NCBI RefSeq assembly: GCF_020682705.1
Contig: NZ_JAGTTN010000003.1
Coordinates: forward strand, 124,001 to 188,000
DNA from: Microbacterium allomyrinae
Lineage (GTDB): Bacteria > Actinomycetota > Actinomycetes > Actinomycetales > Microbacteriaceae
DNA length: 64,000 nucleotides
Direction of reading: 5' to 3'
Shown one piece after another: positions 9,045-17,905 of this stretch. Both the position numbers and the translations under genes were made by a program. The first letter of the stretch is position 1. Every line of letters starts with the position of its first letter. A model generated the notes under the pieces. It saw nothing but the letters and a program-made list of their open reading frames with translations. It was not told the origin of the DNA and did no database searches.

Positions 9045-10017
9045 CACTGCAGCCACCCCTGTCGCAGTGGCGACCTCGTCGACCGAGGTCGATGTCGTCA
9101 TCATCGGCGGCGGGCCTGCGGGCCTGTCGGCAGCGCTCAACCTGGGGCGCGCCCGCGCCTCGGTCGTGCTGGTCGACGCGGGGCGTCCTCGCAACGCCGC
9201 CACGCTGCGCTCGCACGGTTTCCTGACCCGCGACGGCATCCCGCCGCTGGAGCTGCGCAAGCTCGCCCGCGCCGAAGTCGCCGCCTACCCGAACGTCCGC
9301 GTGTTCGATCGCACCGTGGCGACCGCGCTGCTGCCGACCGGGTCGGGCGACGGCTTGCGCTTCATCGCGGCGCTGCAGGGCCGCGGCGCCGGCATCCCTT
9401 CCGCCGTCTCCGCCCGCTCCGTCCTCATCGCGACGGGACTGCGCGAGACGCTCCCCGACATCCCGAGCCTGCGTGCGTACTACGGCATGACCGTGTTCAG
9501 CTGCGCTGCGTGCGACGCGTGGGAACTGCAGGATCGTCCGCTCGCCCTGATCGGCGAGACTCCCGACCTGGGCTCGCGCGCCCGCCTCATCGCACGGTGG
9601 ACGGACCGCCTCACGGTCTTCACGAATGGCGCCGATGTCATCGACACGGTCGAAGAGGCCGAACTCGCGGCATCCGGGATCGTCGTCGAACGCCAGTGCA
9701 TCGACGACCTCGAAGGCGAACGCGGCACGGTGTCCGCCGTGCGCCTGGCCGATGGCACCCGCGTCGAGATCGAGGGCGGCTTCGTGCGGCCCCAGTGGCA
9801 CCCCGCGCTCGATTTCGTGAACGGCCTCGAAGTCGAGCGCGACGAGTTCGGCAACCTCGTCGCCGACCGCTCCGGGCGGACGTCCGTTCCCGGGCTGTAC
9901 GCCGCGGGGGATGCCGCATCTCCCGGTCCGCAGCAGCTCATCGTGGCCGCGGGCCAGGGTGCACGTGCCGCAGCGGTGCTCGTGCACGACCTCATCGGCG
10001 TGCGCACCGCGCACTGA
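9037..10017 (+). CDS. TrxB-like FAD-dependent disulfide oxidoreductase
   Basis: Flavoprotein of 326 residues, thioredoxin-reductase size. It has the FAD motif [17 protein letters not shown], a redox CxxC (CAAC, in [10 protein letters not shown]), and the C-terminal FAD site [16 protein letters not shown]. The second nucleotide-binding region reads [18 protein letters not shown], not the GxGxxA/G pattern expected for NADPH. This recalls the thioredoxin-reductase relatives that do not use NADPH directly. It overlaps the ferredoxin gene by 8 bases, so a ferredoxin-linked role is plausible but inferred. It ends the + strand operon; the next gene is convergent. Confidence 0.85.
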   Translation: MTDTAATPVAVATSSTEVDVVIIGGGPAGLSAALNLGRARASVVLVDAGRPRNAATLRSHGFLTRDGIPPLELRKLARAEVAAYPNVRVFDRTVATALLPTGSGDGLRFIAALQGRGAGIPSAVSARSVLIATGLRETLPDIPSLRAYYGMTVFSCAACDAWELQDRPLALIGETPDLGSRARLIARWTDRLTVFTNGADVIDTVEEAELAASGIVVERQCIDDLEGERGTVSAVRLADGTRVEIEGGFVRPQWHPALDFVNGLEVERDEFGNLVADRSGRTSVPGLYAAGDAASPGPQQLIVAAGQGARAAAVLVHDLIGVRTAH

Positions 10018-10074
10018 TCTTCGCGGCCGGCATCCGCTCGTCGAGGGTCGCGGGCACTGACCGGCGGGCCGAGA

Positions 10075-10172
10075 TCCGCTCGCCCTCTCGTCCGGATCAT
10101 GTGCTCTGACCGAGCGCACATGATGCGCGCGCGAGCGACGTGGGTTCTCGGTGAGACCACATGATGCGGACG
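10075..10172. repeat. 98-bp palindromic repeat, copy 1
   Basis: This copy is identical to 11358-11455 at 96 of 98 positions. It holds an imperfect inverted repeat with 25-base arms (10090-10114 and 10147-10171) and a 32-base spacer. It lies between convergent genes (flavoprotein on +, TetR on -), where a REP-like or bidirectional terminator role would fit. Confidence 0.85.
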
Positions 10173-10191
10173 ACGATGGGCCTGGGCGGTT

Positions 10192-10839
10192 CTATGGATG
10201 AGCCGGGTCGGGGACAGCGGAAGCGCTCATGAGCTGGTGCACGAGGGCGTCAGCGAGCCAGGATTCGAACCGCGCCGGTGTCCAGCCGGCATCGACGACG
10301 AGCGCCCCGTACACTCCCACAGCGGCGAACGCGCGGAACATGGACTGCGCCTCGGCGAGCGGCACCGACAGCTCCGGCTCGACGGACGAGATCATCTGGT
10401 CCATCACGCGGTTGCGGCCGCGCAGCTTCGCCGCGAGCAGCTCCCGGGTCTCGGCATCCTCGTCGACGGCGGCATCCAGAACACGGGCGACGTCGAAGTC
10501 CGTCGAGTAGAGGGTGGTGAGCCACCCCGCCGATCGGCGGAGCCGTTCGACGGGGTCGACCGTGTCGAGCACTTCCCGTGCCAGTTCGCGGGCTCCGGCG
10601 CGCTCGAGCCAGCGTTCGCAGATCACGGAGAGGATCTCGCGCTTCGCGCCGAACACGGCATAGACGGTGCGGGTGCCGACACCGGCCTCGCGCGCGATGC
10701 CTTCCATGGCGGTGGCGCTGTATCCGTCACGGGCGAACAACCGCTGCGCGGCATCGGCGATGCGGACGCGAGTGGCATCTGCCTGCTCTTGCCGATATGT
10801 CGAACGCGGGGTCTTGACGCTGTCGATCACAACGTCCAC
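10192..10839 (-). CDS. TetR/AcrR family transcriptional regulator
   Basis: Repressor-type protein of about 215 residues. A TetR helix-turn-helix occupies roughly residues 15-65: ADAAQRLFARDGYSATAMEG followed by GVGTRTVYAVFGAKREIL. The C-terminal ligand domain is of the usual size and not assignable. Three in-frame GTG codons could start it (10857, 10839, 10830). The longest would begin inside a perfect 16-bp palindrome (10843-10858), so 10839 or 10830 is preferred. It is divergent from the SnoaL-like gene, which it probably regulates along with itself. Confidence 0.85.
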   Translation of the reverse strand: MDVVIDSVKTPRSTYRQEQADATRVRIADAAQRLFARDGYSATAMEGIAREAGVGTRTVYAVFGAKREILSVICERWLERAGARELAREVLDTVDPVERLRRSAGWLTTLYSTDFDVARVLDAAVDEDAETRELLAAKLRGRNRVMDQMISSVEPELSVPLAEAQSMFRAFAAVGVYGALVVDAGWTPARFESWLADALVHQLMSASAVPDPAHP

Positions 10840-10842
10840 ACT

Positions 10843-10858
10843 AGTGACTGCAGTCACT
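10843..10858. promoter_or_regulatory. Perfect 16-bp palindrome, candidate TetR operator
   Basis: AGTGACTGCAGTCACT is its own reverse complement. It sits between the divergent TetR and SnoaL-like genes. A second dyad, TGCATTCAATGCA (10869-10881), lies 10 bases further on, next to the ribosome site of the SnoaL-like gene. Assignment to this TetR protein is from position only. Confidence 0.6.
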
Positions 10859-10905
10859 GCATAGATACTGCATTCAATGCATCACTAATGCACCAGGAGG
10901 TGTTC

Positions 10906-11346
10906 ATGTTCGAAACCGACTCGACGTCGACGGCAGCGATGGTCGTCGAACGGATGCTCCATGAGGGCTTCGCGGCGGGGAATCCCGACATCGTCGACGA
11001 GCTGTGCGCACCCGACCTGATCGAGCACCAGTTCGGCCTGGCAGGCGTCGGCGGCGCGGCGATCGAGAAGGTCAAGCGCGGCATCGCGACCGTGCATGGC
11101 GCGTTCCCCGACCTCCGCTTCACGGTCGCCGACATCGTCGAGCGCGGCGACACCGTCTGGATCCGCGCCGAGGCCACCGGAACGCACACGGGCCCGTTTC
11201 TGGGGCCGCCGACCGGCAAGACGGTGACGTTCACCGTCATCGACGTCGCGACCGTCCGCGAAGGCCGGATCGTCGAGCACTGGGGCGTTCCCGACCGGTT
11301 CGCCATCCTCGCTCAGACCGGGCAGCTCGAGCGTCTCGCGCACTGA
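10906..11346 (+). CDS. SnoaL-like polyketide cyclase/ester cyclase family protein
   Basis: Protein of 146 residues with the SnoaL/NTF2-like fold pattern: an N-terminal helix (MVVERMLHEGFAAGNPDIVDEL), ...FPDLRFTVADIVERGDTVWIRAEATGTHTGPFLGPPTG..., and a C-terminal REGRIVEHWGVPDRF. Family members include cyclases but most have unknown substrates. The start at 10906 is set by AGGAGG at 10895-10900 with a 5-base gap. Divergent from the TetR gene, it is probably controlled by it. The gene pair is bracketed by the two 98-bp repeats. Confidence 0.85.
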   Translation: MFETDSTSTAAMVVERMLHEGFAAGNPDIVDELCAPDLIEHQFGLAGVGGAAIEKVKRGIATVHGAFPDLRFTVADIVERGDTVWIRAEATGTHTGPFLGPPTGKTVTFTVIDVATVREGRIVEHWGVPDRFAILAQTGQLERLAH

Positions 11347-11357
11347 GGGCGCCGGCA

Positions 11358-11455
11358 TCCGCTCGCCCTCTCGTCCGGATCATGTGCTCTGACCGAGCGC
11401 ACACGATGCGCGCGCGAGCGACGTGGGTTCTCGGTGAGAGCACATGATGCGGACG
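11358..11455. repeat. 98-bp palindromic repeat, copy 2
   Basis: Second copy of the repeat at 10075-10172. The inverted repeat arms are 11373-11397 and 11430-11454 (23 of 25 bases complementary, 32-base spacer). It again lies between convergent genes: SnoaL-like on + and PstS-WxL on -. Confidence 0.85.
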
Positions 11456-11483
11456 GCAAGGCGGGCGCACGCCCACCGCAGCC

Positions 11484-13451
11484 CTACCGCGAGACGAGGG
11501 TCAGCGTCAGGGTGGAGCGGTAGTCGCCGGGGCTGGCCGCGGCCGGGGGCACGAAGCTGATCGTGGCATCGAGCGAGAGGCCGTCCATGCCCGTCGTCGA
11601 GCCGAGCTCGCCCTGCGCGACGATGGCCGGATAGCTCGCCGATCCCGTCGCCTGGCCCGAGAGGGCGATGCCTGCGGGAAGGCCCGTCGCGACCGGTTCG
11701 AATCCCAGGGCGCTGGCCGGGATGCGCTGCGTGGCATCGCCGCCCCGCAGGGCGAAGTCCTCGACGCTCACCTGCAGGGCCCAGCCCCGTCGCTCGGAAC
11801 GGTCGTCGACCACGGTGAACGATCCGAGGGATGCCGACGCCGCCGCGTTCCGCTGCACGCGACCGAGCTCCACGACGTCGGTGGTGGGCGCCCGCAGTTC
11901 GAAGACCTCGGTCGCGCTCTCCGCAGGTTCTTCCGGCTCATCGGGGCCGGCGGCCGCGGGAACGGTGAACGTGTTCCAGGCGATGACCGTGCCGTCGCTC
12001 TCGGCCAGGTACAGGCGGTGCTCCTCGCCTTCGGCGAATCCCGCACCGATGATGTCGACGGTGCCCGCACCCGCCTGATCGAGCGCGACGAGGCCCAGCG
12101 CGACGGGCTCCGAGAACGCGCCGGCACTGAGGGTCTTCCCGGCGCCGGGGCCACCCGCGTGCAGCGTCAGCACGGAGCTGCCGGCGGCCGTCGAGATCTC
12201 GAGCGTCCTCGTCTCGGGCGTGAGCGATTGCTCGGTGACGGTCGAGGCCGTCGGCATGTACCGATCGGATTCGGGCGGCATCGGGGCGTCGCGCAGCAGG
12301 GTGTTGGCGTCGATCGTGTCGCCGGGCGCGAACGTCGGATTCGCGCACGCCGCCATGTCGAACGCGCCGGCGCCGGGGATGCGCTGGATGGCGCTGCCCG
12401 ACTGCTGCACCACGCTGATCGGGAGCGGCGCGTTGCCGAGCCCGTCGGCATCCGACTGCCACTCGCACACCGCATGCGTCGCGAACGCGGCCAGCGCCGC
12501 GCCCTTGCCGGTGGCGAAGGCGGGACTCGCCGCCGTCGGCACGATCATGGACGTATAGCTCGATACCGGGTACGCACGAGGATCGGGCGACGCGTAGACC
12601 GCGTCGAGGACGGCAGCGCCCGAGGCATCCGTCTGGGCGCCCAGCAGGGCGATCGAGACCGCGTCGGCCGTGGGGGCCACGTAGTACCCGGCCCGGTTGC
12701 GCACCTTCGCGGCCGGGAACCCGGCCTCGAAGGCGTAGGACTGCTCGACGTAGGTGATCGCGCCGTACCCGTAGCCCTGCGAGACGTAGCCGGCGACACC
12801 GGAGGATCCGGTCTGACTGATCCCGCCCGCAGGAGGGGGAAGAAGCGACGTCACCCCCGTGGGCCATGCCGACGGATGCTCGGTGGCGAGCCATCGGGTC
12901 AGCTGCACGCTGGTTGCACTGTCGTCCCTGCGCACGACCGGCGTGATGGCGAGGTCGGGCATCGCGAGGTGAGGGTTGTCGGCCTGGATGGCCGCGTCAC
13001 TCCAGTTCGTGATGGTGCCGGCGAAGATCCCGGCGATGGTCTCACCCGACAGCCGCAGATCCGTGACGCGCACTCCATCGATCCGCAGGTGGTACATGAA
13101 CGACAGTCCGCCGGCGAGGATCGGGACGTAGGCGAAGTCGGTGGGCGGCGACTCGGCCGCCTGACCCGCCTCGGGCAACGTCTGGAAGGGAACATCGCTG
13201 ATCGCGAAGTCGACCCGTCCTCCGATGAAGTCGGCGCGGCCCGCCGTCGAACCGATGCCCGAGTAGTTCACGGTCATGGCGTGCTCGGCCATCGCCGATC
13301 CCCGCCATCGGTCGATCGCGTTCTGCGCCCACGTCGACCCCGTGCCCGTGAGGGGTTCCCGCTCCTCGGTCGCCGAGGCCGGCATCCCGCCGCCCGCTGT
13401 CAGTGCCGCGACCGCCAGCAGACCGGCGAGCAGCGCCGCGACCCGGCGCAT
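11484..13451 (-). CDS. Secreted PstS-like binding protein fused to WxL-like surface module
   Basis: Protein of 655 residues from ATG 13451. A signal peptide (MRRVAALLAGLLAVAALTAGG, no lipobox) is followed by a PstS-type domain to about residue 370, with GTGSTWAQNAIDRW, VNYSGIGSTAGRADF and FAISDVPF. A linker leads to an Ig-like region (about 420-505). A C-terminal domain (about 515-655) contains GWALQVSV and ends STLTLTLVSR. The last two regions align with the end of the 451-residue WxL-like protein encoded at 17906-19261. The loop that binds phosphate in PstS reads RRDDSATS, unlike the usual DGSGTS, so another ligand or none is possible. It is the last gene of the locus, 14 bases after the ATPase gene. 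Confidence 0.85.
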   Translation of the reverse strand: MRRVAALLAGLLAVAALTAGGGMPASATEEREPLTGTGSTWAQNAIDRWRGSAMAEHAMTVNYSGIGSTAGRADFIGGRVDFAISDVPFQTLPEAGQAAESPPTDFAYVPILAGGLSFMYHLRIDGVRVTDLRLSGETIAGIFAGTITNWSDAAIQADNPHLAMPDLAITPVVRRDDSATSVQLTRWLATEHPSAWPTGVTSLLPPPAGGISQTGSSGVAGYVSQGYGYGAITYVEQSYAFEAGFPAAKVRNRAGYYVAPTADAVSIALLGAQTDASGAAVLDAVYASPDPRAYPVSSYTSMIVPTAASPAFATGKGAALAAFATHAVCEWQSDADGLGNAPLPISVVQQSGSAIQRIPGAGAFDMAACANPTFAPGDTIDANTLLRDAPMPPESDRYMPTASTVTEQSLTPETRTLEISTAAGSSVLTLHAGGPGAGKTLSAGAFSEPVALGLVALDQAGAGTVDIIGAGFAEGEEHRLYLAESDGTVIAWNTFTVPAAAGPDEPEEPAESATEVFELRAPTTDVVELGRVQRNAAASASLGSFTVVDDRSERRGWALQVSVEDFALRGGDATQRIPASALGFEPVATGLPAGIALSGQATGSASYPAIVAQGELGSTTGMDGLSLDATISFVPPAAASPGDYRSTLTLTLVSR

Positions 13452-13465
13452 CGCCGTCCGCCGCC

Positions 13466-14629
13466 TCACCCGAACCGGCCGTTGACGTAGTCGAACGTGC
13501 GCGGGTCGATGGGGTCGGCGAACATCGCATCGGTGTCGCCGTGCTCCACGATGGCGCCGGGCGTGCCCTGGGCGGCCAGGAAGAACGCGCACTGCTGCGA
13601 GACGCGCTGGGCCTGCTGCATGTTGTGCGTGACGATCACGATCGTCACCTCGTGGGCGAGTTCGAGCATCGTCTCCTCGATCACGCGCGTCGAGGTCGGG
13701 TCCAGCGCCGAGCACGGCTCGTCCATCAGCAGCACGCGTGGCCGCACGGCCAGGGACCGTGCGATGCACAGTCGCTGCTGCTGCCCGCCCGACAATCCGG
13801 CGCCGGGCGCCCGGAGCCGATCCTTGACCTCCTTCCACAGCCCCGCCTTCATCAGGCACGACTCGACGAGCTCGTCCTTCTCGTCGCGAGAGGCACGGGT
13901 GCCGGTGAGCTTGAGGCCGGCGACGACGTTGTCGTAGATCGACTGCGCGGGGAACGGGTTGGGCTTCTGGAACACCATCCCGATGTCCTTGCGGGCATCG
14001 ACGAGCTTGCGCGCCGGGTCGTAGATGTCTTCGCCGTCCAGCAGCACCTCGCCCGCGAGCGACGCCGACGGCACCAGCTCGTGCATCCGGTTGAGAATGC
14101 GCAGGTACGTCGACTTGCCGCATCCCGACGGTCCGATGAGGGAGGTGACCACACCGGCCGGCATCGTCAGCGACACCCGGTCGAGCACCTGGTGATCGCC
14201 GAACCAGGCCGAGATGTTGCGTCCCTCGAGGGTCGCCAGAGGCGCGGGCGGTGCGGGCGGCGTCGCCGGGGCCTTCTGCTTCACCGCGGTGGCGGATGCG
14301 GCTCCGGGTGAAGCGGCGGACCGATCTCGCGAGAACCAGCCGAGAGGTCCCGGAGTCGGCGACGGTGGCGCCGGGGCGGACTCGGCCGGGAGCGGCGCCC
14401 CCGTCCCCTCCGCGAACAGCGCCTCGGCGCGGGCACGGCGTTGCGCGGCCTCGACGTCCGTCGGGTCATCGGCGGTGCCGGAAAGCCCGTCGGGCGCGCC
14501 CTGGACGTCGGGTGCGGCATCCGTCGACTCGGCGTGCGCCTCCTCGATCGGGACGGTCAGCACCTCGGTCCTGCCGTCCGCCGCGGCGGTGTCGACAGCG
14601 CCCTCGTCGCGCGGTGAGTTCTCGGACAT
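13466..14629 (-). CDS. PstB-type ABC transporter ATPase with long N-terminal extension
   Basis: Protein of 387 residues from ATG 14629. About 130 N-terminal residues are acidic, then Pro/Ala-rich, and have no counterpart in normal PstB (about 255 residues). The ATPase core follows: Walker [10 protein letters not shown], the PstB-specific NRMHELVP stretch, Q-loop FQKPNPFP, signature LSGGQQQRL and Walker B VLLMDEP. This is the ATP-hydrolysing subunit of a phosphate-type importer. The PstC and PstA genes are upstream on the same strand, but unusually separated from it by seven surface-protein genes. No phoU gene is present. Stop and next start are 14 bases apart. Confidence 0.92.
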   Translation of the reverse strand: MSENSPRDEGAVDTAAADGRTEVLTVPIEEAHAESTDAAPDVQGAPDGLSGTADDPTDVEAAQRRARAEALFAEGTGAPLPAESAPAPPSPTPGPLGWFSRDRSAASPGAASATAVKQKAPATPPAPPAPLATLEGRNISAWFGDHQVLDRVSLTMPAGVVTSLIGPSGCGKSTYLRILNRMHELVPSASLAGEVLLDGEDIYDPARKLVDARKDIGMVFQKPNPFPAQSIYDNVVAGLKLTGTRASRDEKDELVESCLMKAGLWKEVKDRLRAPGAGLSGGQQQRLCIARSLAVRPRVLLMDEPCSALDPTSTRVIEETMLELAHEVTIVIVTHNMQQAQRVSQQCAFFLAAQGTPGAIVEHGDTDAMFADPIDPRTFDYVNGRFG

Positions 14630-14640
14630 GGCTGAGCCCC

Positions 14641-15672
14641 TTACAGAAGATTCGGGAGAAGTCGGACGATCTCGCCGGTGATCCACAGGCCGGCGAACAC
14701 GGTGAGCGGGACGAAGACGATCCAGGTGCGGCGCGACCCGACGTTGCGGTACGCCCACACCGCGGCGATCTCTACCACGATGAGGAACTGCAGCGCGAAC
14801 ACCAGCGCCCACACCATCGAGGTGTCGCCCTGCAGCTCGCGGTCAGCCGGCGAGAGCGTCGCGAACCTCGTCTGGCGCGGCCCGCTGGGCTGCGTCTCGC
14901 TGACCAGCTCGGCATCGACGCGCGCGATTCCCGAGGGGGCGTACGGCACGCCACGGGCGGTGGTGAGGATGACCCGGCTCTCGCCCGCGCGCAGGCGCGG
15001 CGGCGACGGGTCGCCCGCATAGCGCAGACCGATGACCTCGTAAAGGTGCTCGCCCTGGCCGGTGCGGATGGTGAACTCGTCGCCGGGCGCCAGCTCCTGG
15101 ATGCGCCCGAAGGGCCCGCCGTATGCGGCCGCCCGGCCCATGATGACGCTCTCGCCGGCCTGGCCCGGCAGGCTTGTGTCGCGGCGGTGCCCCGGACCGA
15201 GCTGAAGGGACTCCGAGTCGGTGCCTTCGACGATGACCTCGCGGATGCCCAGCCGCGGGATCTCGATGATCGCGACGGGTACGCCGTCGGCCAGCAGCAC
15301 GTCGTTGAAGTCGCCTTCGCTCACGGGCGCCGTGCCCTCTCGGAGCTGTGCGCGGAAGGTGTCGCTGAGCTGCTGCTGCGCGACGAGGTGGCGCACCTCG
15401 CCCACGACCATGACGTTGAGCGCGAGGGCGAGCAGCAGCGACGCGAGCACGATCAGCGCCCCGCGAATGGCTTGATCGCGCGGCGACAGCGGGACGAGTG
15501 GTCGCTCGGGCCGCGGCATCCGCCGCGGGGGCTGCGGCGGCCGCTCCCCTTTCGGCACGCGCGGCGGCTTCGGGGGCCTCGGCGGGCGCGGCGCCGTAGG
15601 CGGCACGGGGGGCGCGGCGCCGGCATCGCCCGAGTCGTCGGGCGACCGGACGTCGTTGCGGGTGAGGGTCAT
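14641..15672 (-). CDS. Sortase-fold membrane protein lacking catalytic Cys and His
   Basis: Protein of 343 residues. It has a Pro/Arg-rich cytoplasmic N-terminus, a membrane helix ([20 protein letters not shown]), a sortase-like extracellular domain and two C-terminal membrane helices. The domain resembles class E/F sortases: [20 protein letters not shown], then [16 protein letters not shown]. Where active sortases have GH, this protein has GR (Arg180). Where they have TLxTC, it has ILTTA (Ala239). It should therefore not act as a transpeptidase and may be a structural or binding member of the surface complex. ATG 15672 is preferred over an upstream in-frame ATG at 15810 that would add basic residues unlike a normal start. 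It is 11 bases from the PstB-type gene. Confidence 0.8.
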   Translation of the reverse strand: MTLTRNDVRSPDDSGDAGAAPPVPPTAPRPPRPPKPPRVPKGERPPQPPRRMPRPERPLVPLSPRDQAIRGALIVLASLLLALALNVMVVGEVRHLVAQQQLSDTFRAQLREGTAPVSEGDFNDVLLADGVPVAIIEIPRLGIREVIVEGTDSESLQLGPGHRRDTSLPGQAGESVIMGRAAAYGGPFGRIQELAPGDEFTIRTGQGEHLYEVIGLRYAGDPSPPRLRAGESRVILTTARGVPYAPSGIARVDAELVSETQPSGPRQTRFATLSPADRELQGDTSMVWALVFALQFLIVVEIAAVWAYRNVGSRRTWIVFVPLTVFAGLWITGEIVRLLPNLL

Positions 15673-15866
15673 GCGCCGGACCTCACGAACCGCGGGTCGG
15701 CTGACGCCCACCCGAAGGCGCACAGAAGCGAGGTGAGTGAGGCCACGGCACATTACCGCAGGCATGCGCGACCGCCGGGGTGCGTACGACTGAACTGCAC
15801 GTGAACGCACCGCGCACGAGGGATGGATGCCGCCGCCGAGCGGCCGGGGCGTCGGTCACCGAACGT

Positions 15867-16652
15867 CTACCCGCCGATTCGCATGAACCGTGCGCCCCGC
15901 GCGCCCCTGCGCACCAGCCACCAGCTCAGCCCGCCCAGCAGGCCGATGACGCTCACGAGCGAGACGCTGAACCACGGCGGCACCATGACGGTCGTGTTGC
16001 GGCTGATCGGCTCGAGCGCCACGCCCTCGACCATGTCGGGCGGATTCAGAGTGGCGTTGGCGTGCAGCACGATGTGCTGACCGAGCCCTTCGAAGCGCAC
16101 CTGCACGCGCCGCGTCTCGTCGGGTTCGAGGCCGTCGATCTCGATGTCGTCGAGCTCGGCGATCCGCCCGCCGACCGCGTTGTCGACCCAGAAGCTCGCC
16201 GTGGAGTCGAACGTCGACGACGACAGGTTGCGGACGACGAAGTCGACGGTGAGGGTACCGTTGCCCACCAGGATCGATGGCGATGCGGATGCCGTCAGCC
16301 CGCTCATCGCGAGAGTTCCGCTGACGACGACCGCGTCGTCGAGCGCGTCGTCCGCCGCGGTCTGATTCGGGATCGTCGCCTGCGTGGCCACGCCGCTGCC
16401 CGTCACGGTGCCGGTGCCCGAGGACCGCGGAGGAGGCGACGCGGGAGTCGGCGCGGAAGTCGGGACGATCCCGTCGGTGACGTCGACCGTGAGATTGGCT
16501 TCGAGGTCGGGATCCGCCGGGTCGGCGACCGCGGGGCCGGCACCGCTCAGCGCGGCTCCCACCACGAACACGGCGGCGAGCAGCCTGGTGAGACCGACGC
16601 CGAACCGGCGACTGCCGGTGCTCCTTGCGATGCCGCTGCGTGCCCGAGTCAC
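15867..16652 (-). CDS. Secreted, C-terminally membrane-anchored protein of the WxL/DUF916 locus
   Basis: Protein of 261 residues. GTG 16652 overlaps the stop of the DUF916-like gene (GTGA), giving translational coupling and fixing the start. A signal peptide ends near AGPAVADPADPD. A Thr/Pro/Ser-rich linker is followed by beta-rich sequence of CARDB/Ig-like character (TLTVDFVVRNLSSSTFDSTA, then HIVLHANATLNPPDMVEG). A single membrane helix (VSLVSVIGLLGGLSWWLV) and a basic tail end the protein. No family assignment is secure. Its layout (exposed beta domain, C-terminal anchor) parallels the DUF916-like protein beside it. Confidence 0.75.
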   Translation of the reverse strand: MTRARSGIARSTGSRRFGVGLTRLLAAVFVVGAALSGAGPAVADPADPDLEANLTVDVTDGIVPTSAPTPASPPPRSSGTGTVTGSGVATQATIPNQTAADDALDDAVVVSGTLAMSGLTASASPSILVGNGTLTVDFVVRNLSSSTFDSTASFWVDNAVGGRIAELDDIEIDGLEPDETRRVQVRFEGLGQHIVLHANATLNPPDMVEGVALEPISRNTTVMVPPWFSVSLVSVIGLLGGLSWWLVRRGARGARFMRIGG

Positions 16653-17761
16653 CTCTCGGTCCCGGTGGGCACCGCGCCGACGAGCTCGCGCTCGGCTTCG
16701 GCTTTTCGCCGGGCCTCTTCTTCGGTGTACGCCACCCACTCCGCCGCACGCTTCGCGTCGGCCTTGCGTCGCCACCTGCGGAAGACGACGAACAGGGCGA
16801 TGAGCGCCAGCGCGATCAGGACGATCCACGGCGGGGCGAGGAGGATGGTGTCGCGCGCGGTGGCGGGCACAGCCATCCGCTTGGTCTCGTCGTCGCCCTC
16901 CACGAACGGGTTGAGCGTCACCCAGGGGTTGAGGTAGCCCAGGCTCGCGATGCCGGGCAGATCGGTCTCGAAGGTACGGGTCGAGCCGGGAAGGAGCTCG
17001 GGAATCCCATCGCCCTGCTCGCCGCCCACCGGGATGCCGAACCAGGTGCGCGCGCCGACGGTGATGTTGGAGGCGAGGGCGACGTTGCCGGTGTTCTCCA
17101 CCGTGTAGTGCATGCGCACCGCGCCCGTGAGCGGATTCCACCAGTCGCCCACGTACGACGCGCTGAGCCCCGCGATCGACAGGCCGGCCTGGATGTCGCC
17201 CGAGATACGGAGGTACATCCGCGTGCCGAGGCGGCGATCGAGATTGACCTGCTCTCCGGGAGTCACCACCGATGCCAGGATACCGCCGACGTGGTCGCCG
17301 GGCGTCGCATCGGCGGGGATCGTCATCGTGAAGGCCACCAGGCGCGACTCGCCCGGTGCCAGATCGAACTGCACCCGATTCGTGCCGTTCTCGAACTGGA
17401 TCCAGGCTCCGACGTCGGTCGGCTCGACACTGGTCTCGAGCAGGCCGAAAGCGCCGGCTTCGTCGTTGAAGGCATCGGTGGCGAGCACCGTGAAGGACTG
17501 CACGGTGCTGCCGGTGTTGCGGGCGAGATACTGATCGGTGATCTGCTGACCGGGATCGGCGCTGTAGCTGAAGCGCGAACGTCCGTCGGCGTTGCCGTCG
17601 GTGCCGGCCGGAACACCGGAGATGCCGATCGTGTCATCGGCCCGCGCGACCTCCGGGACCGTCATGACGGTGACGGCGAGCGCGAGAGCGGCGACGAGAG
17701 TGGCGACGAAAGCCCGCCGGATGCCGCGAGAGGCGCGACCGGCGGGGGACACGAGGAGCAT
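16649..17761 (-). CDS. DUF916-like (WxL-partner, peptidoglycan-binding type) membrane-anchored protein
   Basis: Protein of 370 residues from ATG 17761 (GTG 17773 is also possible). An in-frame ATG at 17869 lies inside a strong hairpin and is rejected. A signal peptide ends near VARADD. The next part matches the pattern of DUF916: FSYSADPGQQITDQYLARN, SFTVLATDAFN, then a second Ig-like domain with YTVENTGNVALASNITV. A C-terminal helix (PPWIVLIALALIALFVVF) and a charged tail anchor it. In low-GC Gram-positives such proteins partner WxL proteins on the wall. Here a WxL-like gene lies immediately upstream, supporting the same relationship. Confidence 0.78.
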   Translation of the reverse strand: MLLVSPAGRASRGIRRAFVATLVAALALAVTVMTVPEVARADDTIGISGVPAGTDGNADGRSRFSYSADPGQQITDQYLARNTGSTVQSFTVLATDAFNDEAGAFGLLETSVEPTDVGAWIQFENGTNRVQFDLAPGESRLVAFTMTIPADATPGDHVGGILASVVTPGEQVNLDRRLGTRMYLRISGDIQAGLSIAGLSASYVGDWWNPLTGAVRMHYTVENTGNVALASNITVGARTWFGIPVGGEQGDGIPELLPGSTRTFETDLPGIASLGYLNPWVTLNPFVEGDDETKRMAVPATARDTILLAPPWIVLIALALIALFVVFRRWRRKADAKRAAEWVAYTEEEARRKAEAERELVGAVPTGTER

Positions 17762-17834
17762 GGCTGCGTTCACTGGCTGCGGGTTTCGCTCGAGCGTCTG
17801 GCGACGCGGGGTGGGGAAGGACGAACCGGACACG

Positions 17835-17873
17835 CCGTATGGGAAAGACGCACGGAGCGTCTTTCCCATACGG
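17835..17873 (-). terminator. Very stable hairpin between WxL-like and DUF916-like genes
   Basis: Arms 17835-17851 and 17857-17873 are perfectly complementary over 17 bases with a 5-base loop. It lies 33 bases after the WxL-like stop. There is no U tract. It could be a partial terminator or a 3' mRNA stabiliser that lets the WxL-like gene be expressed more strongly than the genes downstream. Confidence 0.7.
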
Positions 17874-17905
17874 GTGTCACGTGGATGCCGACTGGTCTCG
17901 GGGAC

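Noticed and set aside
7303..10119. A 938-residue open frame on the - strand across the FprA, FdxA and TrxB-like genes
   Set aside because: It is antisense to three well-recognised genes and has Arg/Asp/His-rich shadow composition typical of high-GC DNA.
12018..13490. A 490-residue open frame on the + strand
   Set aside because: It is a shadow of the PstS-WxL gene with no ribosome site or recognisable motif.
17761..17869. N-terminal extension of the DUF916-like protein to an ATG at 17869
   Set aside because: The ATG lies inside a perfect hairpin and the added residues would precede the signal peptide.
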